Shown here: positions 1 to 5,917 of the stretch, one piece after another | Layout of the letters: each line of letters begins with the position of its first letter | How positions within the stretch are numbered: the stretch's first letter is position 1 | Source: Treponema sp. | GTDB taxonomy: Bacteria > Spirochaetota > Spirochaetia > Treponematales > Breznakiellaceae | Assembly (NCBI GenBank): GCA_031254385.1 | Contig: JAIRUO010000260.1 | Coordinates: forward strand, 1-8,668 | Length of the DNA stretch: 8,668 nt | Reading direction: 5' to 3' | Position numbers and translations under genes: made by a program | Notes under the pieces: model-generated | Seen by the model: only the letters and a program-made list of their open reading frames with translations | Databases searched by the model: none | What the model was told of the DNA's origin: nothing

Positions 1-1187
1 AATACTTTGCTTGTCACAAAAGGAATTGCAAGTAACGCCATTACTATCCCTGTGCCAATAAGCATATAGTCAATGCTGATTGTGTCGGCAAGCGGGCCGA
101 ATAGCAGCATACCGGCGGGCATTATGACGCTTGAAACCATGCCAAAGACGGAAAATACCCTTCCCATAAAAGCCGGTTCTACTTTTGATTGCAGCATAAC
201 CACTGCTGGCGTATTAAACAGCGGAATGGCAATGCCAGCCATAGCCATAATAGCGATATAAAGCCAGAAAATAGGCGCTAAACCTAAACCTACAGCAACC
301 AAACCTAACAGAAAACAGGAAAGGGCAATGGTAAAAATGCGGTTCTTAAATCCGCCCCAGACCCCTATCAGAATACCACCGACTATCATTCCGGCAGAGA
401 AAGTAATCTCTATCGCGGTAAGCCGCCAAACGTCATCTCCGAATTTCCGCGCTACCTGAAGAGGCGTAAGCAGGCTTGTTGGCGCACAAAAGAAATTAAA
501 GATTGCGGCAAGAATGATCATTCTTAAAACATACCCCTGTTGTCTTATGTATTTTAGGCCATCGCGAAGTTCGCTAAAATAGTCCGGTTTCTTCTGCTCT
601 CCTGCTTTTTCCACAACAGGTACTTTTACCAGAAAGAGCAAAATACTGATTCCGATTGCGGCTGTAACCACATCGAGAAAAAATAGCATTTGCAGCGGAG
701 CAAGCGACATGAGCAAACCGCTTATCAATGGAGCCCCCAGGTTGCATAAAGAATGTATGCTGCTCTGAATGCCGTTTATTCTGGTCAAATGTTCTTTTGG
801 AACAATCTGCGGAATCAAGGCGCTGATCGCAGGCGTTTGCGTTCCATGTCCTAGAGACCTAACTAAAGAGCAGATTAATAAAATCCAGAAATCCGTATAC
901 CCCATGATTATCAAGATGGCCACAACTAGACTCGCGAATGCTACCGCTCCATCAGCGATATTGATAAGGTATTTCCGATTATACCTATCCGCCCAAACAC
1001 CAGCAAAAGGAGAAATAAAAAACATCGGAAAAAACAACGCTATTGTAAAAAAAGTCATCATAGTTCCCGATTGAGTTGTTAACGTTATGTGCCAAAGAAT
1101 AGCATATTGTACAACCATGGTACCGAATGAGGACAAAGCCTGTCCTGTAATAAACAACGCGGTATTTTTCTTCCAGTTTGTTTCCAC
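1..1187 (-). CDS. MFS exporter, DHA3 type (C-terminus cut by window edge)
   Basis: This is an inner-membrane drug or metabolite exporter of the major facilitator superfamily, closest in feel to the DHA3 branch (MefA, Tet(V) and EntS-like proteins). The frame stays open from 1187 to the left edge (395 codons), so most of a roughly 400-420 residue protein is present. The N-terminus reads VETNWKKNTALFITGQALSS, a typical start for this branch. The loop between the second and third membrane segments carries the motif-A-like GVWADRYNRK at about residues 63-72. About a dozen hydrophobic segments follow, with a central charged loop (EKAGEQKKPDYF). The GTG at 1187 is preferred because AAAGGA lies 6 nt upstream. 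An in-frame ATG at 1220 would overlap iorB by 14 bp and has a poorly spaced ribosome site. It starts 19 bp after the iorB stop, so it is probably cotranscribed. The substrate cannot be told from sequence; an aromatic acid product of IorAB is only a guess. Confidence 0.87.
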   Translation of the reverse strand, partial: METNWKKNTALFITGQALSSFGTMVVQYAILWHITLTTQSGTMMTFFTIALFFPMFFISPFAGVWADRYNRKYLINIADGAVAFASLVVAILIIMGYTDFWILLICSLVRSLGHGTQTPAISALIPQIVPKEHLTRINGIQSSIHSLCNLGAPLISGLLMSLAPLQMLFFLDVVTAAIGISILLFLVKVPVVEKAGEQKKPDYFSELRDGLKYIRQQGYVLRMIILAAIFNFFCAPTSLLTPLQVARKFGDDVWRLTAIEITFSAGMIVGGILIGVWGGFKNRIFTIALSCFLLGLVAVGLGLAPIFWLYIAIMAMAGIAIPLFNTPAVVMLQSKVEPAFMGRVFSVFGMVSSVIMPAGMLLFGPLADTISIDYMLIGTGIVMALLAIPFVTSKV

Positions 1188-1193
1188 TATATG

Positions 1194-1199
1194 TCCTTT
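1194..1199 (-). promoter_or_regulatory. Ribosome binding site that sets the exporter start
   Basis: AAAGGA on the minus strand lies 6 nt before the GTG at 1187. It favours that codon over the in-frame ATG at 1220, whose upstream GGGTAGGA abuts the ATG without proper spacing. Confidence 0.6.
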
Positions 1200-1206
1200 A
1201 GTCGGC

Positions 1207-1779
1207 TCACTTTGCCGCATTCCTACCCAAATTAAAGGCCTTTATGTTAGCTAGAGCCACGGAGTTTTCCTTTTGCGCAAACATCTTTCTTATGGTATAT
1301 TCCATAGTTTTCGCATCAATTGGCAAAAAGGCCGAAGCCGCCCCTGCCATAACGACGTTTACCGATTTGGCAAGGCCAGCTTCTTTTGCCAGAGCCGCAG
1401 TTTCCACAATACGGTAGACGGGGAAAGCCTTTATAGCATTTAAGATGCCGCCAATATCCGGGTAATTAGGTATATTGACCAACGGCTCTGCCGCGCTGAC
1501 TATTGCACCGTTTGGCGAAAGCCATGCCGCATAACGGAGACATTCCAGCGGTTCCATCGAAAGGATAAGGTCAGCGCCTCCCTTTGGAACCAGATCGGAG
1601 GCGATGCTGTTATCTGCTATACGCAAATGGGCCAGTACCGCGCCTCCCCTCTGGGCCATGCCGTGAACTTCCGACTGCCGCACCGCAAAGCCTTTCTCAA
1701 CCGCTGCCCTGGCAATAATGGCTGCCACCGATAATACACCCTGACCTCCCACTCCCGCCAAAATAACATCACACTTCAT
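1207..1779 (-). CDS. iorB: Indolepyruvate:ferredoxin oxidoreductase, beta subunit
   Basis: This is the small subunit of the two-subunit enzyme that converts indolepyruvate and other aryl pyruvates, with CoA, to aryl-acetyl-CoA, CO2 and reduced ferredoxin in the cytoplasm of anaerobes. It is a 190-residue single-domain protein of the pyruvate ferredoxin oxidoreductase gamma family. The N-terminus has the family signature: GVGGQG at residues 9-14, then the segment RQSEVHGMAQRGG with the conserved HGMAQRGG. The frame is open 12 codons further upstream (to 1815), but the ATG at 1779 has AAAGGAG 6 nt upstream and puts the family's usual MKCDVILAGVGGQG at the N-terminus, so that start is chosen. 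It begins one base after the iorA stop, which indicates coupled translation and a 1:1 complex. No iron-sulfur motif is present, as expected for this subunit. Confidence 0.93.
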   Translation of the reverse strand: MKCDVILAGVGGQGVLSVAAIIARAAVEKGFAVRQSEVHGMAQRGGAVLAHLRIADNSIASDLVPKGGADLILSMEPLECLRYAAWLSPNGAIVSAAEPLVNIPNYPDIGGILNAIKAFPVYRIVETAALAKEAGLAKSVNVVMAGAASAFLPIDAKTMEYTIRKMFAQKENSVALANIKAFNLGRNAAK

Positions 1780-1780
1780 G

Positions 1781-3517
1781 TCAGGCTCCTTTGCGCCGTT
1801 TCCTGAACGCTTCAAGACATTCTCTTTTGAAAATCACAACAGAAAGGCCCGGGTACTCCATTTCTGTTTTGAGCCTGGTCGCATTTTCTTCTATTAAGTT
1901 TGGCTTTGTCTCCAGTTCAAGGAGGTGTTCGGGCTTTACGCCAAGGCCCAGAATCAGCGCGGCAAGTTTTTCCGAAGGGATTATCGTCTCTTGGCAGCCA
2001 GTCATAGCCACCACCGAATTGTCAAGGATAATCACGGTTATATGAGCGTCTGCTTCAACAGCGTCTATAAGGTTGGTAATTCCCGAATGAAGGAAGGTAG
2101 AATCCCCGATTACTGCGAGCGCATATTTGATTCCGGCCTCTGCCGCGCCTCTTGCCATGCCGACAGATGCGCCCATGCAGACTAAGCTTTCAATGGCGGA
2201 GTAGGGCGGCGTTGCGCCCAAAGAATAACAGCCTATGTCAGAAAGAACCGCCGTATCCGAATGATCCTGTGACGGATCAAGCTCCGCGACCGCCTTGTTA
2301 ATGGTCTGGTAACTGTCCGCATGAGGGCAGCCCTTGCAAAGCTGAGGAGGACGACCTGGCAATTCGGAGATGTTAATCCTCTCCATTCGCTCCACATTCC
2401 GTATTTCCCACTCCCTACTCCCCACTCCCCATTCCCCATCTAACACGCTTGGCCGAGGCTGCAAACCCAGACTCTTTCGCACATTATCTGGGTCAAGCTC
2501 GCCTGTGCGTGGGACAGAACCGTCCAGTCTTCCCGCGATGGTGATTTTTTGTGGCAGTATGCCCCTAAGCCGTTCCTCGATAAAGGGCTGGCCTTCTTCT
2601 ATTACAAGTACCTTCTCAGCATTTTCGCAGAGCCTGCGTATAGAATCCGCCGGAATTGGGTATGCGCCTATGTGAAGCCGGGCTGGTATCTTCCCGTTAC
2701 GTGATGAAATTAAATCCTCAAGGTTTTCTTCATAATAATTGCCGCCAAGACCGGAAGTAATAACCGCAAAACTCGCATCCCTGCCTTCTGTCTCCAAGCG
2801 GTTGACGTTATGCGAAAGCGACCATGCTTCCAGATCCTTCTGCTTTTCGATTAGATCAGCATAATTTCTCCGGGCAAATACCGGAAGCAGCATCCAGTGT
2901 GTTTTGTCTTTCGCTTTCGAAAGCGGATTCTGCGCTTTGCGCGCTACTGGCTCAACCGTTTTTACTATGGCCCTTGCATGAGAAAGCCGAGTTACCAGGC
3001 GCAGTATTACCGGTACATGATATTTTTCTGAAATCTCAAAAGCCTCCCTGCACATATCGTAGGTTTCCTGCTGGCTGCGCGGCTCAAGGCAGGGAACCAT
3101 AGCAAAAGCAGCGTAAAAACGCGAGTCCTGTTCGCACTGGGAACTGTGCATGCCCGGATCATCGGCAACAGCGACCACCAATCCACCGTTTATCGAAAGA
3201 AGCGCACCGTTCATAAAAGGGTCTGATGCCACGTTAAGGCCCACGTGCTTCATGGTAACAAGCGCCCGTTTTCCGGCAAAAGAAGTGCCAAGCGCAGCCT
3301 CCATAGCGGTCTTTTCGTTGGTACACCAAGCGGCAGTAAAAGTATTATCTGTTTTATCATTTGCTGCTTTCGACTGCTCAATCAGATATTCCAGTATCTC
3401 CGTGGAAGGGGTTCCCGGATACCCATAAGCTGCGGATAGCCCCGCGTGTATAGCGCCTAGGGCTGCAGCCTCATCCCCTAACAAAGCCAAGACGGTCTTT
3501 TCGGTATCGTTACTCAT
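1781..3517 (-). CDS. iorA: Indolepyruvate:ferredoxin oxidoreductase, alpha subunit, without ferredoxin domain
   Basis: This is the thiamine-diphosphate subunit of indolepyruvate:ferredoxin oxidoreductase, 578 residues. Residues 20-45 (GAIHAGLSAAYGYPGTPSTE) and NEKTAMEAALG near 67-77 match the pyrimidine-binding domain. The segment near 115-130 (DDPGMHSSQ) is also characteristic. The cofactor-binding C-terminal domain starts at RPPQLCKGCPH (389-399), continues through SDIGCYSLG (426-434) and MGASVG, and has GDST at 471-474, N500 and VAMTGCQ at 503-509. The protein ends about 14 residues after the conserved VVIFKREC, where many family members continue into a two-cluster ferredoxin domain. No CxxCxxC pattern occurs anywhere in it, and the iorB ATG follows one base after the stop, so no remnant is left. 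A linker at about 360-375 contains a translated heptamer array. The ATG at 3517 lacks a clear Shine-Dalgarno sequence. It lies 50 bp after the DUF4469 gene and is probably in one transcript with it. Confidence 0.93.
   Translation of the reverse strand: MSNDTEKTVLALLGDEAAALGAIHAGLSAAYGYPGTPSTEILEYLIEQSKAANDKTDNTFTAAWCTNEKTAMEAALGTSFAGKRALVTMKHVGLNVASDPFMNGALLSINGGLVVAVADDPGMHSSQCEQDSRFYAAFAMVPCLEPRSQQETYDMCREAFEISEKYHVPVILRLVTRLSHARAIVKTVEPVARKAQNPLSKAKDKTHWMLLPVFARRNYADLIEKQKDLEAWSLSHNVNRLETEGRDASFAVITSGLGGNYYEENLEDLISSRNGKIPARLHIGAYPIPADSIRRLCENAEKVLVIEEGQPFIEERLRGILPQKITIAGRLDGSVPRTGELDPDNVRKSLGLQPRPSVLDGEWGVGSREWEIRNVERMERINISELPGRPPQLCKGCPHADSYQTINKAVAELDPSQDHSDTAVLSDIGCYSLGATPPYSAIESLVCMGASVGMARGAAEAGIKYALAVIGDSTFLHSGITNLIDAVEADAHITVIILDNSVVAMTGCQETIIPSEKLAALILGLGVKPEHLLELETKPNLIEENATRLKTEMEYPGLSVVIFKRECLEAFRKRRKGA
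1786..1792 (-). promoter_or_regulatory. Ribosome binding site of iorB
   Basis: AAAGGAG on the minus strand, 6 nt before the ATG at 1779 and inside the last codons of iorA. It decides the iorB start against the longer open frame to 1815. Confidence 0.7.
2396..2437 (-). repeat. G-rich heptamer tandem array inside iorA
   Basis: Six consecutive 7-bp units can be laid out on the plus strand with consensus ACTCCCC: ATTCCGT, ATTTCCC, ACTCCCT, ACTCCCC, ACTCCCC, ATTCCCC. The coding strand reads as GGGGAGT-type units. The array is 42 bp, so it keeps the iorA frame and is translated as 14 residues rich in G, E and W (GEWGVGSREW) at about residues 361-374, in a linker before the RPPQLCKGCPH motif. The copies at the right end are closest to consensus and those at the left are decayed. 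Similar short heptamer arrays are known as dispersed repeats in some bacterial genomes; whether this one is dispersed here cannot be told from one copy. Confidence 0.8.
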
Positions 3518-3526
3518 TGTAGAATG

Positions 3527-3555
3527 ATAGTAGCAAATCCGTAGATTTTTTTCCA
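3527..3555 (-). promoter_or_regulatory. Weak candidate internal promoter before iorA
   Basis: On the minus strand TGGAAA (3555-3550) is followed after 17 bp by TACTAT (3532-3527); each matches the sigma-70 consensus at 4 of 6 positions. The expected transcription start would fall about 2 nt before the iorA ATG, giving a nearly leaderless message, which would fit the absence of a Shine-Dalgarno sequence. Chance occurrence in this sequence is quite possible. Confidence 0.25.
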
Positions 3556-3567
3556 GACGGATAGGTT

Positions 3568-4317
3568 CTAGGCAACAGTAATGGTGAAAGAGCTTCTGAT
3601 GGTTCGGGGTTCTTTCAGGTCAATGCCGCCTATCGTGTACTGGGTCTTGATTTCGATGAAGTATTTTCCGGCAGGCAGATCGGGGATGAGGCCGCAGATT
3701 TTTGAGCTTGTGTTTAGAGGAAACGGCCCCTGCGTTTTTATGATCCGGGTCGGGTCTTTGGCTGAAACAAAATAAATACCGCAGTCGGGGCTGTTTCCTT
3801 TTATCTTGATTTTATAACCGCATATTCTGAATAGGTTACCAGATACGGCTTTCTTCTCTGCGCCTGTTTCAATGTCTGTGAAATGCACGATTGAACCTGG
3901 CGGTTTCACTCCAGTTTCCAGTTTTACTTCGATTTGGCGGGCAAGCTTGCGCAAAGGTAGACGAGCATGGAAACTAAAGCTAACCGGATGTTCTTTGGGG
4001 TTAGGTTCTTCATGCTGCGATTTAAACACTCCGCCCACGTTGGGATGTATGGAAAAATAGCCGGTATTGACCGCATAGCCGTTGCAGAGCTGGTATGCCA
4101 TTTCATCAAGAAACTGACGGACATGGTTAACTAAATCATTATAACTGCCAGTAAAACCGCCACGGTCTTTAAGAGACGCAGCTATTTCTTCAATGGACAA
4201 AATCGCTTCATTGTTGACCCTGGCAAACCAGGTTCCCTCCGCACCGGGCAGATTGCTAGGGTGCAGCCTGATCCTAATCTTATGAAGCTCCGTTTTAACA
4301 GTATTGATAATACTCAT
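3568..4317 (-). CDS. HU-like DNA-binding domain protein with DUF4469
   Basis: This 249-residue protein has two parts. Residues about 1-125 resemble the HU/IHF-like domain seen in Bacteroidetes and treponeme proteins of this kind (IEEIAASLKDRGGFTGSYNDL, then a helix and a strand pair NGYAVNTGYFSI). Residues about 140-249 match the DUF4469 Ig-like domain, with IYFVSAKDP, IPDLPAGKYFIEIKTQYT and LKEPRTIRS. No signal peptide or membrane segment is visible, so it is probably cytoplasmic. The molecular role of this family is not established; DNA binding is inferred from the HU-like fold alone. The frame opens at a TTG (4323), but the ATG at 4317 is chosen because AAGGA lies 7 nt upstream of it. It has its own promoter in a 250-bp intergenic region and is the first gene before iorA, 50 bp away with no terminator visible between them. 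Assignment is by remembered family pattern, not by a search. Confidence 0.8.
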   Translation of the reverse strand: MSIINTVKTELHKIRIRLHPSNLPGAEGTWFARVNNEAILSIEEIAASLKDRGGFTGSYNDLVNHVRQFLDEMAYQLCNGYAVNTGYFSIHPNVGGVFKSQHEEPNPKEHPVSFSFHARLPLRKLARQIEVKLETGVKPPGSIVHFTDIETGAEKKAVSGNLFRICGYKIKIKGNSPDCGIYFVSAKDPTRIIKTQGPFPLNTSSKICGLIPDLPAGKYFIEIKTQYTIGGIDLKEPRTIRSSFTITVA

Positions 4318-4324
4318 GTTCAAT

Positions 4325-4329
4325 TCCTT
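4325..4329 (-). promoter_or_regulatory. Ribosome binding site of the DUF4469 gene
   Basis: AAGGA on the minus strand lies 7 nt before the ATG at 4317 but only one base before the in-frame TTG at 4323, so it selects the ATG. Confidence 0.6.
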
Positions 4330-4367
4330 ATAGGCATGAAGCGTATTCTGCTTTAGTTTAGTTCCTC

Positions 4368-4428
4368 ACTATGGTATATAGTTTATAGTAACTATTGTCA
4401 ATAGGTATTATTCACTATACACTATAGT
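4368..4428. promoter_or_regulatory. Cluster of symmetric ACTAT/ATAGT motifs (candidate operator)
   Basis: Seven copies of ACTAT or its complement ATAGT fall within 61 bp, at 4368, 4378, 4385, 4391, 4414, 4421 and 4424. They build several inverted repeats: ACTAT-5-ATAGT (4368-4382), ATAGTAACTAT (4385-4395) and ACTATAGT (4421-4428). A further palindrome, CTATTGTCAATAG (4392-4404), covers the -35 box. The first two lie over the -10 box and the spacer of the DUF4469 promoter, a placement expected of a repressor or autoregulator site. The region is AT-rich, which raises the chance of accidental repeats. Confidence 0.5.
4373..4401 (-). promoter_or_regulatory. Sigma-70-type promoter of the DUF4469-ior genes
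   Basis: On the minus strand a perfect -35 box TTGACA (4401-4396) is separated by 17 bp from TATACC (4378-4373; 4 of 6 matches). The start of transcription would be near 4366, giving a leader of about 50 nt ahead of the ATG at 4317. The 9 bases TATTGACAA around the -35 box are the same as those at the methyltransferase promoter. Confidence 0.55.
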
Positions 4429-4477
4429 TAATAACAATTCTTTAATGGTTTTATATCCAGTACCCTATTAGAGGTCT

Positions 4478-4495
4478 TTCTGCAATTTTGCAGAA
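4478..4495. promoter_or_regulatory. Perfect 8-bp inverted repeat upstream of the barrel genes
   Basis: TTCTGCAA and TTGCAGAA are perfect complements separated by TT, giving an 18-bp dyad whose right end lies 24 bp before the -35 box of the plus-strand promoter. No run of T follows, and it is too far from any stop codon to be a clear terminator, so a transcription-factor site is the better reading. Confidence 0.4.
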
Positions 4496-4519
4496 TTATT
4501 ATTAAAAAAGTCTACAAAA

Positions 4520-4547
4520 TTGAAAAATATAAAGAAGGGGATATACT
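4520..4547 (+). promoter_or_regulatory. Sigma-70-type promoter of the two barrel genes
   Basis: TTGAAA (4520-4525) and TATACT (4542-4547) each match consensus at 5 of 6 positions and are 16 bp apart. The start of transcription would be near 4554, leaving a short leader that contains the ribosome site AGGGAG (4556-4561), 7 nt before the ATG at 4569. Confidence 0.55.
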
Positions 4548-4568
4548 TGTAGTATAGGGAGAGAAAGT

Positions 4569-5267
4569 ATGAAGAAATATTTTCTTCTTTTCTTATTTCT
4601 GGCAATATTAATTTTTTCCGCATCGGCACAAGTGCCTAATAATGAAAAAGAACGCAGATTTTCCATACAGGTAAGTCCATTATTGGCTATATCAAATATT
4701 GGTCTGGGAAAACAATATATTTATGGTACGGGAAAATTTTCTCAAAATTATGGTTACTTAATTGGTCTTGAGTTTCAGAGCGTTATTAACAAAAAATTTG
4801 TTTTTTCTATAGAGCCAAGGTTTGGGATAAGCAATTATTTGGACACATATTTAACATATGGGGAATATTATGGCTATGGCGCTAATGGATTATTACTTGA
4901 TGGCCCTTTTGCAAATAAACTTTTACTAATCACATTGAATCCGGGAATATTATTTAAACCGTTTGGAACCGCCTTAAAGGGATGGTATGTTGGATTATAT
5001 GGAACAATAGGCTATAAAAACCTATCAAGAAATGACGAACGGTTTTGGGGGTATCCTGATGTAAATGTTAATTTTTTGTTATTGGGCATAACAGCCGGTT
5101 CTGGGTACCAATGGGTATGGAATAGCGGTTTTACTATTTCATTAGGTGCAGCACTGAGTAAAGTCTGGGAAATAGGAAATAAAGATCCTGTGAATAGATA
5201 TATGGTTACAGAAGGCTTTATTCCGTTTGATTTAATAATAAACTTTAAAATTGGATTTTCATTTTGA
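4569..5267 (+). CDS. Secreted beta-barrel-like outer-membrane protein, first of a pair
   Basis: I do not recognise a named family. The 232-residue product starts with a clear Sec signal peptide: MKKY, a hydrophobic stretch, and a signal peptidase I site ASA-Q after residue 20. There is no lipobox Cys. The mature part alternates hydrophobic and polar residues in many short strands with frequent Tyr, Phe, Gly and Asn (for example KFVFSIEPRFGISNYL and GWYVGLYGTIGYKNLS). It ends NFKIGFSF, and a terminal Phe on a last amphipathic strand is the usual signal for the outer-membrane assembly machinery. Together these suggest a small barrel of about 8-10 strands, in the style of the outer-membrane protein families of treponemes. 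The ribosome site AGGGAG lies 7 nt before the ATG. The gene is AT-rich compared with iorAB. The second barrel gene follows after 22 bp, so the two form an operon. A role in surface structure or transport is inference. Confidence 0.78.
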   Translation: MKKYFLLFLFLAILIFSASAQVPNNEKERRFSIQVSPLLAISNIGLGKQYIYGTGKFSQNYGYLIGLEFQSVINKKFVFSIEPRFGISNYLDTYLTYGEYYGYGANGLLLDGPFANKLLLITLNPGILFKPFGTALKGWYVGLYGTIGYKNLSRNDERFWGYPDVNVNFLLLGITAGSGYQWVWNSGFTISLGAALSKVWEIGNKDPVNRYMVTEGFIPFDLIINFKIGFSF

Positions 5268-5276
5268 GGACTAAAT

Positions 5277-5282
5277 GGAGGG
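5277..5282 (+). promoter_or_regulatory. Ribosome binding site that sets the second barrel start
   Basis: GGAGGG lies 7 nt before the ATG at 5290. It overlaps an earlier in-frame ATG at 5275, which would add MEGKI before the signal peptide and is therefore less likely to be the start. Confidence 0.65.
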
Positions 5283-5289
5283 TAAAATA

Positions 5290-5883
5290 ATGGCTAAGAA
5301 ATTCACCCTATTTTTGGTATTTTTTCTGCTTGTATCTGGACTCGTTTTTGCTGATGAAAACATCGCTTTTCCAAGAAGCACTTTAACAGGTTTTATTAGT
5401 TCTTCTTTTGGAATTGGGCTTCAATATGAATTTCAGATAAATAAAAATTTTAGCGTGGGAGGCAGATTTGAGTACAAGGGTTTAGGTATTTTTTCATTTG
5501 ACGATAATAATCATATAGGTTTTTTTGACACATCATCAATATTGGTTCATGCATTTGGAAGATACTATCCGTTTACAGGTACTTTTTTTCTTGATGGGAT
5601 GATCGGGTATGCCAACCTAAAATATCAAGAAACACCTTTGACACATCATCTTAGTTATAGCGTAAGATTGGGCTGGAGAATTGATTTTGGTAAGCCTGGC
5701 GGTTTTGTACTTGAACCGACCTTTGGTTATTATAGTTTATTGGGGAAAAATAATTTAACCTATATTGAAAGATTACCTTGGTTGCCTATATTAAGTACTT
5801 GGGCATTACTAGGCGATGTTATGAGAGATATGATGTTTCTTAGGGGTTTTGTAATCAGTATTGGTATAGGGTGTAGGTTTTAA
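5290..5883 (+). CDS. Secreted beta-barrel-like outer-membrane protein, second of a pair
   Basis: This is a 197-residue protein of no family I can name. From the ATG at 5290 it has a compact signal peptide (MAKKFTLF, hydrophobic core, VFA-DE cleavage after about residue 21). The frame is open 5 codons further to an ATG at 5275, but GGAGGG 7 nt before 5290 and the cleaner signal peptide favour the later start. The mature part is built of short alternating strands: SSFGIGLQYEFQINKNFSVG, HAFGRYYPFTGTFFLDGMIG, SVRLGWRIDFG, FVLEPTFGYYSLLG. It ends VISIGIGCRF with a terminal Phe. The pattern suits a small eight-stranded outer-membrane barrel. A single Cys lies in the last strand and there is no lipobox. 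It follows the first barrel gene by 22 bp and shares its overall plan, so the two may be distant paralogues, although I see no extended identity between them. Confidence 0.77.
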   Translation: MAKKFTLFLVFFLLVSGLVFADENIAFPRSTLTGFISSSFGIGLQYEFQINKNFSVGGRFEYKGLGIFSFDDNNHIGFFDTSSILVHAFGRYYPFTGTFFLDGMIGYANLKYQETPLTHHLSYSVRLGWRIDFGKPGGFVLEPTFGYYSLLGKNNLTYIERLPWLPILSTWALLGDVMRDMMFLRGFVISIGIGCRF

Positions 5884-5917
5884 TAGAAACTAAGGAGCGA
5901 TTTGGCAACAAATGGGG

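Noticed and set aside
769..1074. Plus-strand open frame of 101 codons
   Set aside because: It is the antisense of the exporter gene, which reads without interruption on the minus strand and has membrane segments and a motif-A loop.
2233..2439. Minus-strand open frame of 68 codons beginning MGNGEWGVGSG
   Set aside because: It is the heptamer array read in another frame of iorA; the rest has no family features and iorA is clearly the coding frame.
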